Assembly (NCBI GenBank): GCA_003389325.1
Contig: QQVE01000048.1
Coordinates: 186,001-250,000, forward strand
Length of the DNA stretch: 64,000 nucleotides
Source of the DNA: Planctomycetota bacterium
GTDB taxonomy: Bacteria; Planctomycetota; Planctomycetia; Pirellulales; PALSA-1355
Direction: 5' to 3'
The position numbers and the translations under genes were made by a program. Positions 9,453 to 17,186 of this stretch are shown here, one piece after another. Numbering within the stretch: position 1 is the first letter of the stretch; each line of letters opens with the position of its first letter. The notes under the pieces were generated by a model, which saw nothing but the letters and a program-made list of their open reading frames with translations, was not told where the DNA came from and made no database searches.

Positions 9453-10559
9453 ATGGTTCGCCGATCGCAGCTCGCCTTGATTGGACTGCTCGTGAGCGGT
9501 TGGTTACAGCCGGCCTGGGCGCGTCTGGGAGAACGCCCGCAGCCTGGCCTGGGCGAGGCGGTACTACAGGTACCCCAGGACGCGCTTTTTCCCGACCTCG
9601 CCACGCGCGACGAATTGAACGAGAGCCGGGCTGCCCCGGGCGTCCCCGCGCCGGCGCTGCTCGAGCGCAAGACCGCCACGGCCGATGAGGGCGACGGACA
9701 GGAACCGGCCGCCAGCGAGCCGGCCACCGACAGCCCGTCGGCGAACCAGGCTGACGAACCCGTGCCCCCGGTGGTTCATACCGATTATCGGAAGGCGATG
9801 AAGGAGGCCGCCGAGAGTCGCAAGATGCTGTTCTTGTACTTCTACGAGCCACGGCTTACCTCGGCCCGCACGGCTTTCGAGACGCGAACGCTGCAAACCC
9901 TGGAAATTCAGGAGAAACTGAAGCGCTTCGTCTACTGCGAGTTGCCCAGCGACGCGGAGATTACCGTTGAAGGTGAGCCGGTGAAGCTGCTCTCGCATCC
10001 GTCGTTCGCCGAGATGCTCGGCCGGCCGGGAGTAGCGATCGTCGACCTGGTGCACGAGCGGGCCGAGTACTATGGCCACGTCGTGAGCACGTTTCCCTTC
10101 ACGCCCGGCAAGTACTACCGCAAGGAAGCCATGTCGATCATTCTCGACCTGCCGCCGGGGACGCTGACGCAACGGACGATGATCTACGCGGTGCGGATTC
10201 ATCCCGAGGCCCCGGCGAGCACGCAGGGGCAGTTCCACAAGGTGCTGGCCGACGAGGCCAAGTCGCACGCCCACTACCAGGCGTCGGTCCAGGTGCAGGG
10301 GCACCAGAGTTGGGATTCGCGCTTCCATCGCATCAACTCGCGGCTGCCCAGCGGTGTGTTGGCCCAGGAAGTTGTGGCCGAGAGCTGGCCCAACGAGAGC
10401 CTGGTCGAGGCGTGCGTCGAGTGCGTCAATAGCTGGCGGCAAAGCCCCGGCCACTGGGGAGCGGTGCGCTCGCGGCACGCGCTGTTCGGCTACGACATCA
10501 AACGCGGCCGCAACGGCATCTGGTATGCCACCGGCATCTTCGGTCGTCGGCGCTGGTAG
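9453..10559 (+). CDS. secreted protein with thioredoxin-like and CAP/SCP-like regions
   Basis: The ATG at 9453, nine bases after a GGAGG site, gives 368 residues. A signal peptide (LALIGLLVSGWLQPAWA) is followed by a Pro/Ala/Glu linker. A thioredoxin-like segment lies near 107-230 (YRKAMKEAAESRKMLFLYFYEP resembles the strand before a CxxC, but no CxxC is present, so redox activity is not expected). The C-terminal part resembles the CAP/SCP fold: a histidine-containing helix (KSHAHYQASVQVQGH), LAQEVVAESW where CAP proteins have the GEN block, then SWRQSPGHW and a terminal GIWYATGIFG strand. The role is unknown and extracytoplasmic. An intrinsic terminator follows. Confidence 0.68.
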   Translation: MVRRSQLALIGLLVSGWLQPAWARLGERPQPGLGEAVLQVPQDALFPDLATRDELNESRAAPGVPAPALLERKTATADEGDGQEPAASEPATDSPSANQADEPVPPVVHTDYRKAMKEAAESRKMLFLYFYEPRLTSARTAFETRTLQTLEIQEKLKRFVYCELPSDAEITVEGEPVKLLSHPSFAEMLGRPGVAIVDLVHERAEYYGHVVSTFPFTPGKYYRKEAMSIILDLPPGTLTQRTMIYAVRIHPEAPASTQGQFHKVLADEAKSHAHYQASVQVQGHQSWDSRFHRINSRLPSGVLAQEVVAESWPNESLVEACVECVNSWRQSPGHWGAVRSRHALFGYDIKRGRNGIWYATGIFGRRRW

Positions 10560-10622
10560 CGTCGCGCGGCTCGTTGGGATCCTGACGCTTGGCGCACTTC
10601 TGCCGGTCGTGCGCCGGGCGTT

Positions 10623-10645
10623 CGATCGCTCTGGCGATCGTTTTT
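10623..10645 (+). terminator. Rho-independent terminator after the thioredoxin/CAP-like gene
   Basis: A perfect 7-bp stem (CGATCGC with GCGATCG), with a TCTG loop, is followed immediately by five T residues. It lies 63 bases after the stop codon at 10559. Just upstream, at 10591-10617, is a second 7-bp inverted repeat (GGCGCAC/GTGCGCC) without a T-run. Confidence 0.82.
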
Positions 10646-10792
10646 AGCCCGTGGTCGGAATGTAGCGGCGGCGCAGTGCGCGCCGGCGGCGAAGACTCTG
10701 CTTGTGTGGTGAAAAGGCAGCATGTGGCGAAAAGTGCATGCTACGTTTTCATGTAGCAACATTGTTTTCGCACGCCACGTGCCTTGGGGTCT

Positions 10793-13072
10793 ATGCCTCC
10801 GCGCCGCCCGCGAGTTTGGACGTCTGCGCACGCCAGAAGTGTTTGCTGGCTGTGGGTGTGTTGCGCGCTGCTGCTCTCGGGTTGCGCCAATTGCCGCATC
10901 CCTCGTATCGATCCGACCGGCGAACGGCTGTTCATCTTCGGCGATCCGAACCCGCCTTCGCCGTACCCTGGCGCGCCGCCGCAAGTGATTCAGCCGGGGC
11001 TCGCGCTCAATCCCAGCCAGGTCATCGCCCCGGTCGGGAGCGAAGTGATCATGATCGCCACGGTGATTGGCGAAGAGGGCTATCCGCTCACGCGCGAGCG
11101 CGTCGAGTGGATGCTGGCGGCCGACAGCCCCGGCCAGATCACGAGTCCCGGCGAGCGCCGCCCGCTGGCGGTCCTCGACTGGTTGCACCACCTGCCGCGT
11201 AAGGTGACCAACACGTACGCCATCAACAACACGCTGACCGGTGCCACGCTGCTCGATCGCGGCACGGTTTCGACCGCCGATGATATCACCGTGGGCCGCG
11301 GGCAGGCGTGGGTCAGCGTTACCTCGGCGACCGAGGGCACGAGTCACCTGACGGCTTTCGCGCCCGGCGTCGCGGCCTGGGACCGGCGGCAGCAGTCGGC
11401 GATGATCCACTGGGTCGATGCACAGTGGCGGTTTCCCTCGCCTGCGATCACGCCGGTGGGCGGGCGCAGTACCCTTACGACGACCGTTACCCGCGGGTCG
11501 GACGGAGCGCCGCTTCCCGGCTGGGTCGTGCGTTACGAGATCGCCGGAGGCCCGGCCGCCGGCTTTGCACCCGATGGTTCCGCGACGGTCGAGGTGCTTA
11601 CCGGCCCCACCGGCGACGCCCCTGCCGAGATCTTTCAGCAGCAACCGGTGCCGGGCACGAATCTGATCAACATCCAGGTGCTACGCCCGATGGAACCCGG
11701 GCAGATCGGGCAGCCGCCGATCGGTTCCGGCACCGTGCTGCAAACGTGGGCGTCGGACGCGCAGCCGCAGGCCCCTTACAATCCGCAACCGACGGTGCAG
11801 CCGTCGCCCTTTGTGCCCGTCGTGCCAGGCACCCCCGTGGAAACGCCTCCGCTCACGCCGAGCCCGCCGGTCGAGACGACTCCCGAGCCCAGCGTGCCGG
11901 TGACCCCCACGGTCCCCGCGGGACGGCCTGAGCTCGAAGTGAGCGTGATCGGTCCGCTGATGGCGGAAATCGGAACCGACGTCCAGTTCGAGATTAAAGT
12001 CGCCAATCTCGGTAGCGCGCCGGCCACGGGCATTCTCGTGACCGATCGGTTCGACGTGGGGCTCGAGCACGTCGCCGGCGGCGGGCCGATCGAGCGCAAC
12101 CTGTCCGACTTGCAGCCGGGTCAGTCGGGCAGTCTGGCCGTGACGTTCCACGTCGTGCAGGCTGGCGAGTTGTGCCAGGACATCACGGTCACCGCAGCCG
12201 ACGACGTGCGGGCCACGACGCGCCGCTGCTTGTCGGTAGGCGAGCCGGCACTGCCGCAGCCGATCGAACCCGAACCCCAGCCCGACGAGCCGACCGGGCC
12301 CGAGGAGCCGGCCGACATCCCGCCCGGCGCCGCTCAGGTGAGCGTGACCAAGAAGGGGCCCGAGCGCCGGAGCGTCGGTGAGATGGCGGTGTTCCAGATT
12401 GAAGTGACCAACACCGGCGACACGCCGATCCGCGATCTGCAAATTGCCGACAACTACGAGATCACGCTACGGCCGAACCGTGCCACACCCGGCTCTGAGT
12501 GGCTGCCCGGCAACGCCATGGGTTGGACCATCGACTTGCTCGAACCCGGCGCCACGGTGCGCCGCGAGATCGAACTGGAATGCCTCCGCGAGACGCCGCG
12601 GGCCTGCAATCGCGTGACGGTCTCGGCTCCCGGCATCCAAACCGTGGCCGACGAGGCGTGCCTCGAGATCGTCGTCGACAGCAAACCTCAGGCCGCACCG
12701 GCAGCCCAGGGGGTAACCGTCTCGGTCGCCGAAACGGCCGATCCGATCAACATCGGGGGGCGAACGACCTACCAGGTGATCGTCACCAATCCGGGCGCCG
12801 AGTCGGTGTTCGACGTCAAGGCTAAAGTGAAATACAGCGATCTGCTTCAACTGCAGGAGTTCAGCCCGCCGCCGGGTTCGGGCGCGGGCACCTCACTGGC
12901 CGGGGCGGTCGAATTCGCGGCGATTCGCGAGTTGCGGGCCGGCGAAACGCTGACGTATGAGCTTCGGTTCCGAGGTGCCGAGGCCGGGAAGGCGCGCGTG
13001 CAGGCCGAGGTAACGACCCGCGACACGGCCACGCCCGTGACCGACGAGCAAACGACCGAGGTTTTGCCCTAG
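10793..13072 (+). CDS. DUF11-repeat lipoprotein
   Basis: From the ATG at 10793 (a TTG at 10784 is the alternative) the product has 759 residues. It starts with a lipoprotein signal ending in LLLSGC31. After an N-terminal beta domain with Ig-like features (residues about 60-300), a Pro/Thr/Val linker leads to three DUF11-type beta-sandwich repeats, near 375-470, 515-615 and 630-755. Each has the family pattern of a VxVxN-type strand followed by a Gly-rich turn and a Leu-x-Pro-Gly motif (for example NLSDLQPGQSGSLAVTF). Such proteins are cell-surface or outer-membrane anchored. Binding partners are unknown. There is no obvious operon partner, and the upstream terminator isolates it. Confidence 0.8.
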   Translation: MPPRRPRVWTSAHARSVCWLWVCCALLLSGCANCRIPRIDPTGERLFIFGDPNPPSPYPGAPPQVIQPGLALNPSQVIAPVGSEVIMIATVIGEEGYPLTRERVEWMLAADSPGQITSPGERRPLAVLDWLHHLPRKVTNTYAINNTLTGATLLDRGTVSTADDITVGRGQAWVSVTSATEGTSHLTAFAPGVAAWDRRQQSAMIHWVDAQWRFPSPAITPVGGRSTLTTTVTRGSDGAPLPGWVVRYEIAGGPAAGFAPDGSATVEVLTGPTGDAPAEIFQQQPVPGTNLINIQVLRPMEPGQIGQPPIGSGTVLQTWASDAQPQAPYNPQPTVQPSPFVPVVPGTPVETPPLTPSPPVETTPEPSVPVTPTVPAGRPELEVSVIGPLMAEIGTDVQFEIKVANLGSAPATGILVTDRFDVGLEHVAGGGPIERNLSDLQPGQSGSLAVTFHVVQAGELCQDITVTAADDVRATTRRCLSVGEPALPQPIEPEPQPDEPTGPEEPADIPPGAAQVSVTKKGPERRSVGEMAVFQIEVTNTGDTPIRDLQIADNYEITLRPNRATPGSEWLPGNAMGWTIDLLEPGATVRREIELECLRETPRACNRVTVSAPGIQTVADEACLEIVVDSKPQAAPAAQGVTVSVAETADPINIGGRTTYQVIVTNPGAESVFDVKAKVKYSDLLQLQEFSPPPGSGAGTSLAGAVEFAAIRELRAGETLTYELRFRGAEAGKARVQAEVTTRDTATPVTDEQTTEVLP

Positions 13073-13137
13073 GCCTTCGGCGGCGGCTAGCATACACCGC
13101 TGGCGATCGCTCGACGTCCCTGAGGCCGAATCCCTCC

Positions 13138-13518
13138 ATGCCCCGCTTCGTCATCCTGTTGCATGAAGTGCCCGAAGGCCACGCGCGCGGCACGCACTGG
13201 GACCTGATGCTCGAGAGCGAAGGCGTGCTACACACCTGGGCGCTGAACGCGGAGCCCGTCGCCGGACAGTGCTGCGACGCCGAGCAGTTGCCGGATCATC
13301 GGCCGGCCTATCTCACCTACGAGGGCCCCGTTTCCGGCGGCCGCGGCACGGTCACGCAGTGGGATCGGGGCGAATACCTCGTCGAGCTCGAAACGGCCGA
13401 CCAACGGTGCGTTCGGCTGGAAGGCGGCAAAGGGACGCTGCGGGTTACGCTTGACCGCCGCGAACCGGGAAGTCAGTTCTGGCGAGTTTCTTTTTCCGCA
13501 GCTCCCACGCGGGGCTGA
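13138..13518 (+). CDS. stand-alone LigD-type 3'-phosphoesterase (PE) domain protein
   Basis: The 126 residues align by eye with the phosphoesterase domain normally found at the N-terminus of DNA ligase D. FVILLHE is followed by THWDLMLESEGVLHTWAL, DHRPAYLTYEGPVSGGRGTVTQWDRGEY, and a final RVTLDRREPGSQFWRV strand. H9, H20, D22, H54 and Y58 sit where the manganese and phosphate ligands of the family lie. The Arg that usually follows two residues after the Asp is Met24 here. The family removes 3' ribonucleotides and 3' phosphates during end joining. No ligase or polymerase domain is fused, and no ku or ligD gene is nearby. Its 3' end overlaps the convergent minus-strand gene by 46 bases. Confidence 0.75.
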   Translation: MPRFVILLHEVPEGHARGTHWDLMLESEGVLHTWALNAEPVAGQCCDAEQLPDHRPAYLTYEGPVSGGRGTVTQWDRGEYLVELETADQRCVRLEGGKGTLRVTLDRREPGSQFWRVSFSAAPTRG

Positions 13519-14252
13519 TCGTCCGATTTCGGCAGCTTGGCCGTCGGCACGCGCAGCGGCTCGGGCACGATCGGACTGGCATCGTAGGACTTCGAGCCGA
13601 CGGTGCCCGCGACAAACAGTTCGCCGTCGCGCACCTCGAGCAGATCCAGGCTGAACGGAGCGCCCGAGGAGTCGTGCGGCTGCGGCACGGTGATCAACGC
13701 GACCGGATCGCCCTGTGCTTTGCGCCATTCGAGTCGCAGGTTCAGCTCACGCGCGGCGTGCGAGATGCTGTCGAGCACCTGTCCCAACGGCACCGGCAAT
13801 GCCCCGGCCCGGGCACGCCGAATGCGCACCGCGACGACATTGGGTTCCTGCAGGTACGCGTCGAAAGCCAGCGACAAGACCGTTTGAATGTCGCCGGCGT
13901 GGTAGCGGCAGCCGATCGTGGCTTCGCCGGCCGACAGCGAAATGCGAGGATCGCTCAATTCCGCGGGCAGCAGTTCGGGATAGTTCGTGCTCAATTCCAA
14001 AGCCAGCCAGGCGTTGACCTGTTCGGCCGTGAACAGGCTCTCCCAGTGGCCGGGTTCGCTCAGGTCGCCCGCCAGGGCCGTGGCTTCTGCCACGAAGGCA
14101 TCGCACGCCTCTCGTTGATCCTGCGGCTCAACAGCGAGTGCCGCGCTATAGAACGACGGGACGCTTTGCGACGCTCGAAAAACGACCACTGCCGAAATGG
14201 CGGCGACGGCCAGAACCGCGACAATCGAACTGAGAAAGATCAGCCTGCGCAC
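13473..14252 (-). CDS. membrane-anchored hypothetical protein, 259 aa
   Basis: A GTG at 14252, eight bases after an AAGGGA ribosome-binding site, gives a protein that starts with VRRLIFLSS and a single hydrophobic segment (about residues 4-26). An extracytoplasmic domain follows. This domain contains a SLFTAEQVNAWLALEL helix followed by LLPAELSDPRISL, then strands that read like a lipid-binding or AsmA-like fold. I do not assign a family. An in-frame ATG at 14339 would place 29 odd residues before the membrane segment and is less likely. The 3' end overlaps the convergent phosphoesterase gene by 46 bases. Confidence 0.65.
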   Translation of the reverse strand: MRRLIFLSSIVAVLAVAAISAVVVFRASQSVPSFYSAALAVEPQDQREACDAFVAEATALAGDLSEPGHWESLFTAEQVNAWLALELSTNYPELLPAELSDPRISLSAGEATIGCRYHAGDIQTVLSLAFDAYLQEPNVVAVRIRRARAGALPVPLGQVLDSISHAARELNLRLEWRKAQGDPVALITVPQPHDSSGAPFSLDLLEVRDGELFVAGTVGSKSYDASPIVPEPLRVPTAKLPKSDDQPRVGAAEKETRQN

Positions 14253-14824
14253 GGCAATCGTCCCTTGACGCGGGAGCGCAATCGAAGTGATGAGTAAAAT
14301 GAGCCGCGAGATAGTAGGAATCGGCGTCGTGTACGTCAATGCGACCCCGGGGCCGCTGGCGTCTTCGTCTCCCGGCTTCTTTCCCCGATGCTAGCAGGGG
14401 CTCAGGTTTGCCTGCCACGGAGGACTGCGGCTAGGGCGTCGACGCGGGTATTAACCATTCTAATCCGCCGCGCCCCGATGGAACTGAAAGGTTGCACGTT
14501 CGTTGATGCGTTTTTGCCCTGTTTTTGCGGCGAACTAGCGTCCTGATGCATCGAAAGCGTTTCCCTTCGTCATGGGCACACGCTACAATGTCGACCGACG
14601 TAGCGGGGGCCTACGCCGCTGGGAGACTCCTTTCTCTCCGCGTTCTGCGTGGCAGCGGTCAACCCTCGCTCGGCCATTTCGATTGTCGTATCGACATTTT
14701 GGACTCAGGGACGCTTCCTCGTGCGGGCGATCGCGAGGACGAATTTCTTGTGCAAAGCACCAATCCGCATTCATTCGGAGCGGGTTCCCGCTTGCGGTGC
14801 GCTTTGTCTTTATCGAGGGCGAAT
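14253..14824. other. divergent intergenic region upstream of the ArsR-type gene
   Basis: About 570 bases hold the divergent promoters of the membrane-anchored hypothetical and the ArsR-type gene. A TACAAT box at 14584-14589 could be a -10 element for the plus strand, with only a weak -35 (TTCCCT) 17 bases before it. A palindrome lies close to the ArsR start and is listed separately. No RNA gene or mobile element is seen. Confidence 0.4.
14779..14792. promoter_or_regulatory. short palindrome upstream of the ArsR-type gene (possible operator)
   Basis: AGCGGG, two bases, CCCGCT form a perfect 6+6 inverted repeat 32 bases before the ArsR-type start codon. ArsR regulators often bind an inverted repeat in their own promoter. 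The match is only positional, and GC-rich DNA makes short palindromes common. Confidence 0.25.
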
Positions 14825-15259
14825 ATGGTGAACGCGCTTCCTCAACCCGCCGGCGACGAAAACTCTCGGAATCACACGTCGAAGCACCGCGAGTCGGATG
14901 ATGCGAATCATCCTCAGGTGTTCGTTTCCGACGATCTCGTGGAAAGCCTCGTCAAGCTTTTTAAGCTCCTTTCCGACGAAACCCGCTTGCGCATCCTCTA
15001 CTTTCTCACGCAGCGCGACGAGTTGCACGTGCGGGCGCTGTGCGAACTGTTGGGGGAGAGTCAGCCAGCGGTGAGCCATCACTTGGCGCTGTTGCGCGTG
15101 GCGGGCCTGATCGAACGCCGCCGGGAAGGAAAGCATAATTTCTACGGACTAAAGACCCGGCAGTTTTCCACCCTGCTCGACATGCTCTTCGACGCCATGC
15201 CCGAAGGGCACCGCCGCATCCGCATCGACGACTACATGCTGACCCAGGTGACGGCCTAG
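14825..15259 (+). CDS. ArsR-family winged-helix transcriptional regulator
   Basis: The ATG at 14825, preceded by a GAGGG site, gives 144 residues. After a polar N-terminal tail of about 35 residues comes a typical ArsR domain: VKLFKLLSDETRLRILYFL, the LCELLGESQPAVSHHLALLRVAGLIERRREGKHNFYGL recognition helix and wing, then a dimerisation helix. The metal-binding CVC motif in helix 3 of ArsR/SmtB sensors is absent (only one Cys there). It therefore probably does not sense arsenite or cadmium through that site. It is convergent with the TlpA-like gene, with 8 bases between stops. Regulatory targets are unknown. Confidence 0.87.
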   Translation: MVNALPQPAGDENSRNHTSKHRESDDANHPQVFVSDDLVESLVKLFKLLSDETRLRILYFLTQRDELHVRALCELLGESQPAVSHHLALLRVAGLIERRREGKHNFYGLKTRQFSTLLDMLFDAMPEGHRRIRIDDYMLTQVTA

Positions 15260-15267
15260 CACCGCAG

Positions 15268-15912
15268 CTACTGGCCGCTCGCTTCTTCGTCGGCAGCGCC
15301 GTCCGTGGGCGCGGGCTCTTTGACGAGCTCGGCCACCAGCGGCCGCACCGCTTCGTAGGCCCCCTCGCTCTCGAAGCGCTTGCGCAGCTCGCCGTCGCGG
15401 CCGTAGACGAAGATGGCCGGCACCGAGTTCAGGTCGAACTTGCGATACAACACGTCCGACTCGTCGCTGGAGACGACGTTGTCGAACGTCGCCCCCTGCG
15501 ACTCGAGAAACTGCATCACCGGCTCGCGCACATCCTCGGGACTCGTCCCAGCGCCGCCCTCGTAGTCGAAGCTGAGCGAAATGCAGGCCAAATCCTCTGG
15601 CGGATATTCGTCGTGCAGCTCGACCAGGTTGTGAAAGTCCTTCAAGCAGGGCGGACAACCCGTGCTCCAGGCGTCGATCACCACGACCTTGCCCCGCTTG
15701 TCGGCGATGAGCTCTTGGATCTCGTCGAAGCTGAGGATCACCAGCTCCACCTGCTCGTCGGACACGGCCGCTGCCTCTTCGTTCGCCGCTAGGGATGCCG
15801 CGCCGTCGGTAGCGCCCGCGAAGGAGTCCGGCGACGAAGACGAGGCGTCGCAGCCGGCCGACAACAACAAGACGGGAAACGCTAGAACAAGCCAAGGGAA
15901 AGAGCGAACCAT
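15268..15912 (-). CDS. TlpA-like thioredoxin-fold lipoprotein
   Basis: From the ATG at 15912 the product has 214 residues. A lipoprotein signal (VLLLSAGC21) is followed by a Ser/Ala/Glu spacer and a thioredoxin-like domain of the TlpA/ResA type. The redox motif is WSTGCPPC, with cysteines 86 and 89. The cis-proline region is SVPAIFVYG near 165-173. The domain should act at the membrane outside the cytoplasm as a disulfide reductase, for example in cytochrome maturation or periplasmic redox control. An AGGAG site lies 12 bases upstream of the start. Longer in-frame starts would hide the signal peptide. Confidence 0.85.
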   Translation of the reverse strand: MVRSFPWLVLAFPVLLLSAGCDASSSSPDSFAGATDGAASLAANEEAAAVSDEQVELVILSFDEIQELIADKRGKVVVIDAWSTGCPPCLKDFHNLVELHDEYPPEDLACISLSFDYEGGAGTSPEDVREPVMQFLESQGATFDNVVSSDESDVLYRKFDLNSVPAIFVYGRDGELRKRFESEGAYEAVRPLVAELVKEPAPTDGAADEEASGQ

Positions 15913-16213
15913 CGTGTGAAAAGGCTCCTGTAAGCGTCGGGGCGGATCCTGCGGGGGACTGTTTGCCAAGTCTACCGCTCCGCTCTGCACGCGGCAAAAA
16001 GCCGACGAGGCCCGGTTTTGAGGAGCCGCCGCCCCAGCCATTCCCAGGCCCCCTAAATCCCCCATCCGATTTCGCAAGCCGTTTCGCTGATTCCCTTTAA
16101 GGCACGGATCGCGGAAATCTTCTTTCTTCTCTGCCGCCTTGTTCGGTATAGTTGAACATATCGACAATGCATCGGGTTTTGGCGCGCGGCCCCAGTGCCG
16201 CCGTTTCTATTTA
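15913..16213. other. divergent intergenic region between the TlpA-like gene and phoH
   Basis: About 300 bases contain promoters for both directions. On the plus strand, TATAGT at 16147-16152 is a possible -10. It lies inside an inverted repeat TGTTC-N9-GAACA at 16140-16158 that could be an operator. No good -35 was seen. Confidence 0.35.
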
Positions 16214-17167
16214 ATGTCCGAAGCCACGATTCCGCTGGCAGACTCCGGCTCGCTGTTGACTCTGTTCGGCACCCGCGACCAGCACCTCCGCAAGATTCGA
16301 GACTCGCTGGGCGTGGCCGTATCGTCGCGCGACGACCGAATCCACATCGAAGGCCAGGACGAAGCCGTGGCGCACGCGACCGAGGTCTTCGAGCAGCTCA
16401 AGACCATTGCCGACCGCTACGGCGTGGTTTCGCCCGACGAGGTGAACCGGGTTCTGGCGCACGTCACCGGCCAGGCGCTGGCCGCGGGCGAGCATCAGCC
16501 CATCGAGATGCAGCACGCCGGCCGGGCGATTCGCCCCCGTACCCCGGGCCAGGTGCGCTACGTCGACGCGATGCGGAATCACGACCTGGTGTTTTGCATC
16601 GGCCCGGCAGGCACGGGAAAGACGTATTTGGCCGTGGCCATGGCCGTACAAGCACTCAAGCAGGAAGTAATCCGCAAGATCGTGCTGGTGCGGCCCGCCG
16701 TCGAGGCCGGCGAAAGCCTGGGCTATCTGCCGGGCGACTTGCAGGCCAAAATCAATCCCTACCTGCGGCCGCTGCTCGACGCGCTGCGGGAAATGATGGA
16801 CTATGACCAGATTAGGTTGTACACGGAACAGGACCTGATCGAGATGATCCCGCTGGCATACATGCGGGGCCGTACGCTCAACGACGCCTTCGTCATTCTC
16901 GACGAAGCGCAGAACACGACCGTGGCGCAGATGAAAATGTTTTTGACGCGGATGGGGTTGGGTACCAAGATGGTCGTTTCCGGCGACACGACCCAGGTCG
17001 ACCTGCCCAACCATACCCGGAGCGGCTTGATCGACGCCTTGCATCGACTGCAGGGCATCGAAGGCTTCAAGCACACGACGCTGCAAAACGAGGATATCGT
17101 GCGGCACCGCCTGGTGCAGGACATCGTTCGCGCCTACGAAGAAGAGGAGCCCCGGCGGCGACGCTGA
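16214..17167 (+). CDS. phoH: PhoH-family ATPase (PhoH/PhoL)
   Basis: The 317-residue product starts [15 protein letters not shown] and has the PhoH layout: an N-terminal KH-like segment (residues 10-70), then a P-loop ATPase with Walker [10 protein letters not shown] at 130-138, a switch region [19 protein letters not shown], Walker [12 protein letters not shown], and the sensor [23 protein letters not shown]. PhoH proteins are RNA-associated ATPases. Together with YbeY they are linked to rRNA maturation and RNA quality control. The next genes are the 7TM-HD phosphohydrolase and ybeY, the phoH-HD-ybeY order seen in many bacteria, so an operon is likely. The start at 16214 is preferred because upstream codons are not family-like. 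Confidence 0.92.
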   Translation: MSEATIPLADSGSLLTLFGTRDQHLRKIRDSLGVAVSSRDDRIHIEGQDEAVAHATEVFEQLKTIADRYGVVSPDEVNRVLAHVTGQALAAGEHQPIEMQHAGRAIRPRTPGQVRYVDAMRNHDLVFCIGPAGTGKTYLAVAMAVQALKQEVIRKIVLVRPAVEAGESLGYLPGDLQAKINPYLRPLLDALREMMDYDQIRLYTEQDLIEMIPLAYMRGRTLNDAFVILDEAQNTTVAQMKMFLTRMGLGTKMVVSGDTTQVDLPNHTRSGLIDALHRLQGIEGFKHTTLQNEDIVRHRLVQDIVRAYEEEEPRRRR

Positions 17168-17186
17168 ATCGCCGCGCTCTCGCGCG

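Noticed and set aside
10591..10617. Second inverted repeat GGCGCAC/GTGCGCC as an additional terminator
   Set aside because: No T-run follows and the strong terminator at 10623 suffices; it may just be part of the 3' structure.
16140..16158. TGTTC-N9-GAACA repeat upstream of phoH as a LexA-type SOS box
   Set aside because: Spacing does not match known LexA boxes (CGAAC-N4-GTTCG or CTG-N10-CAG), so I only mention it as a possible operator without an assigned regulator.
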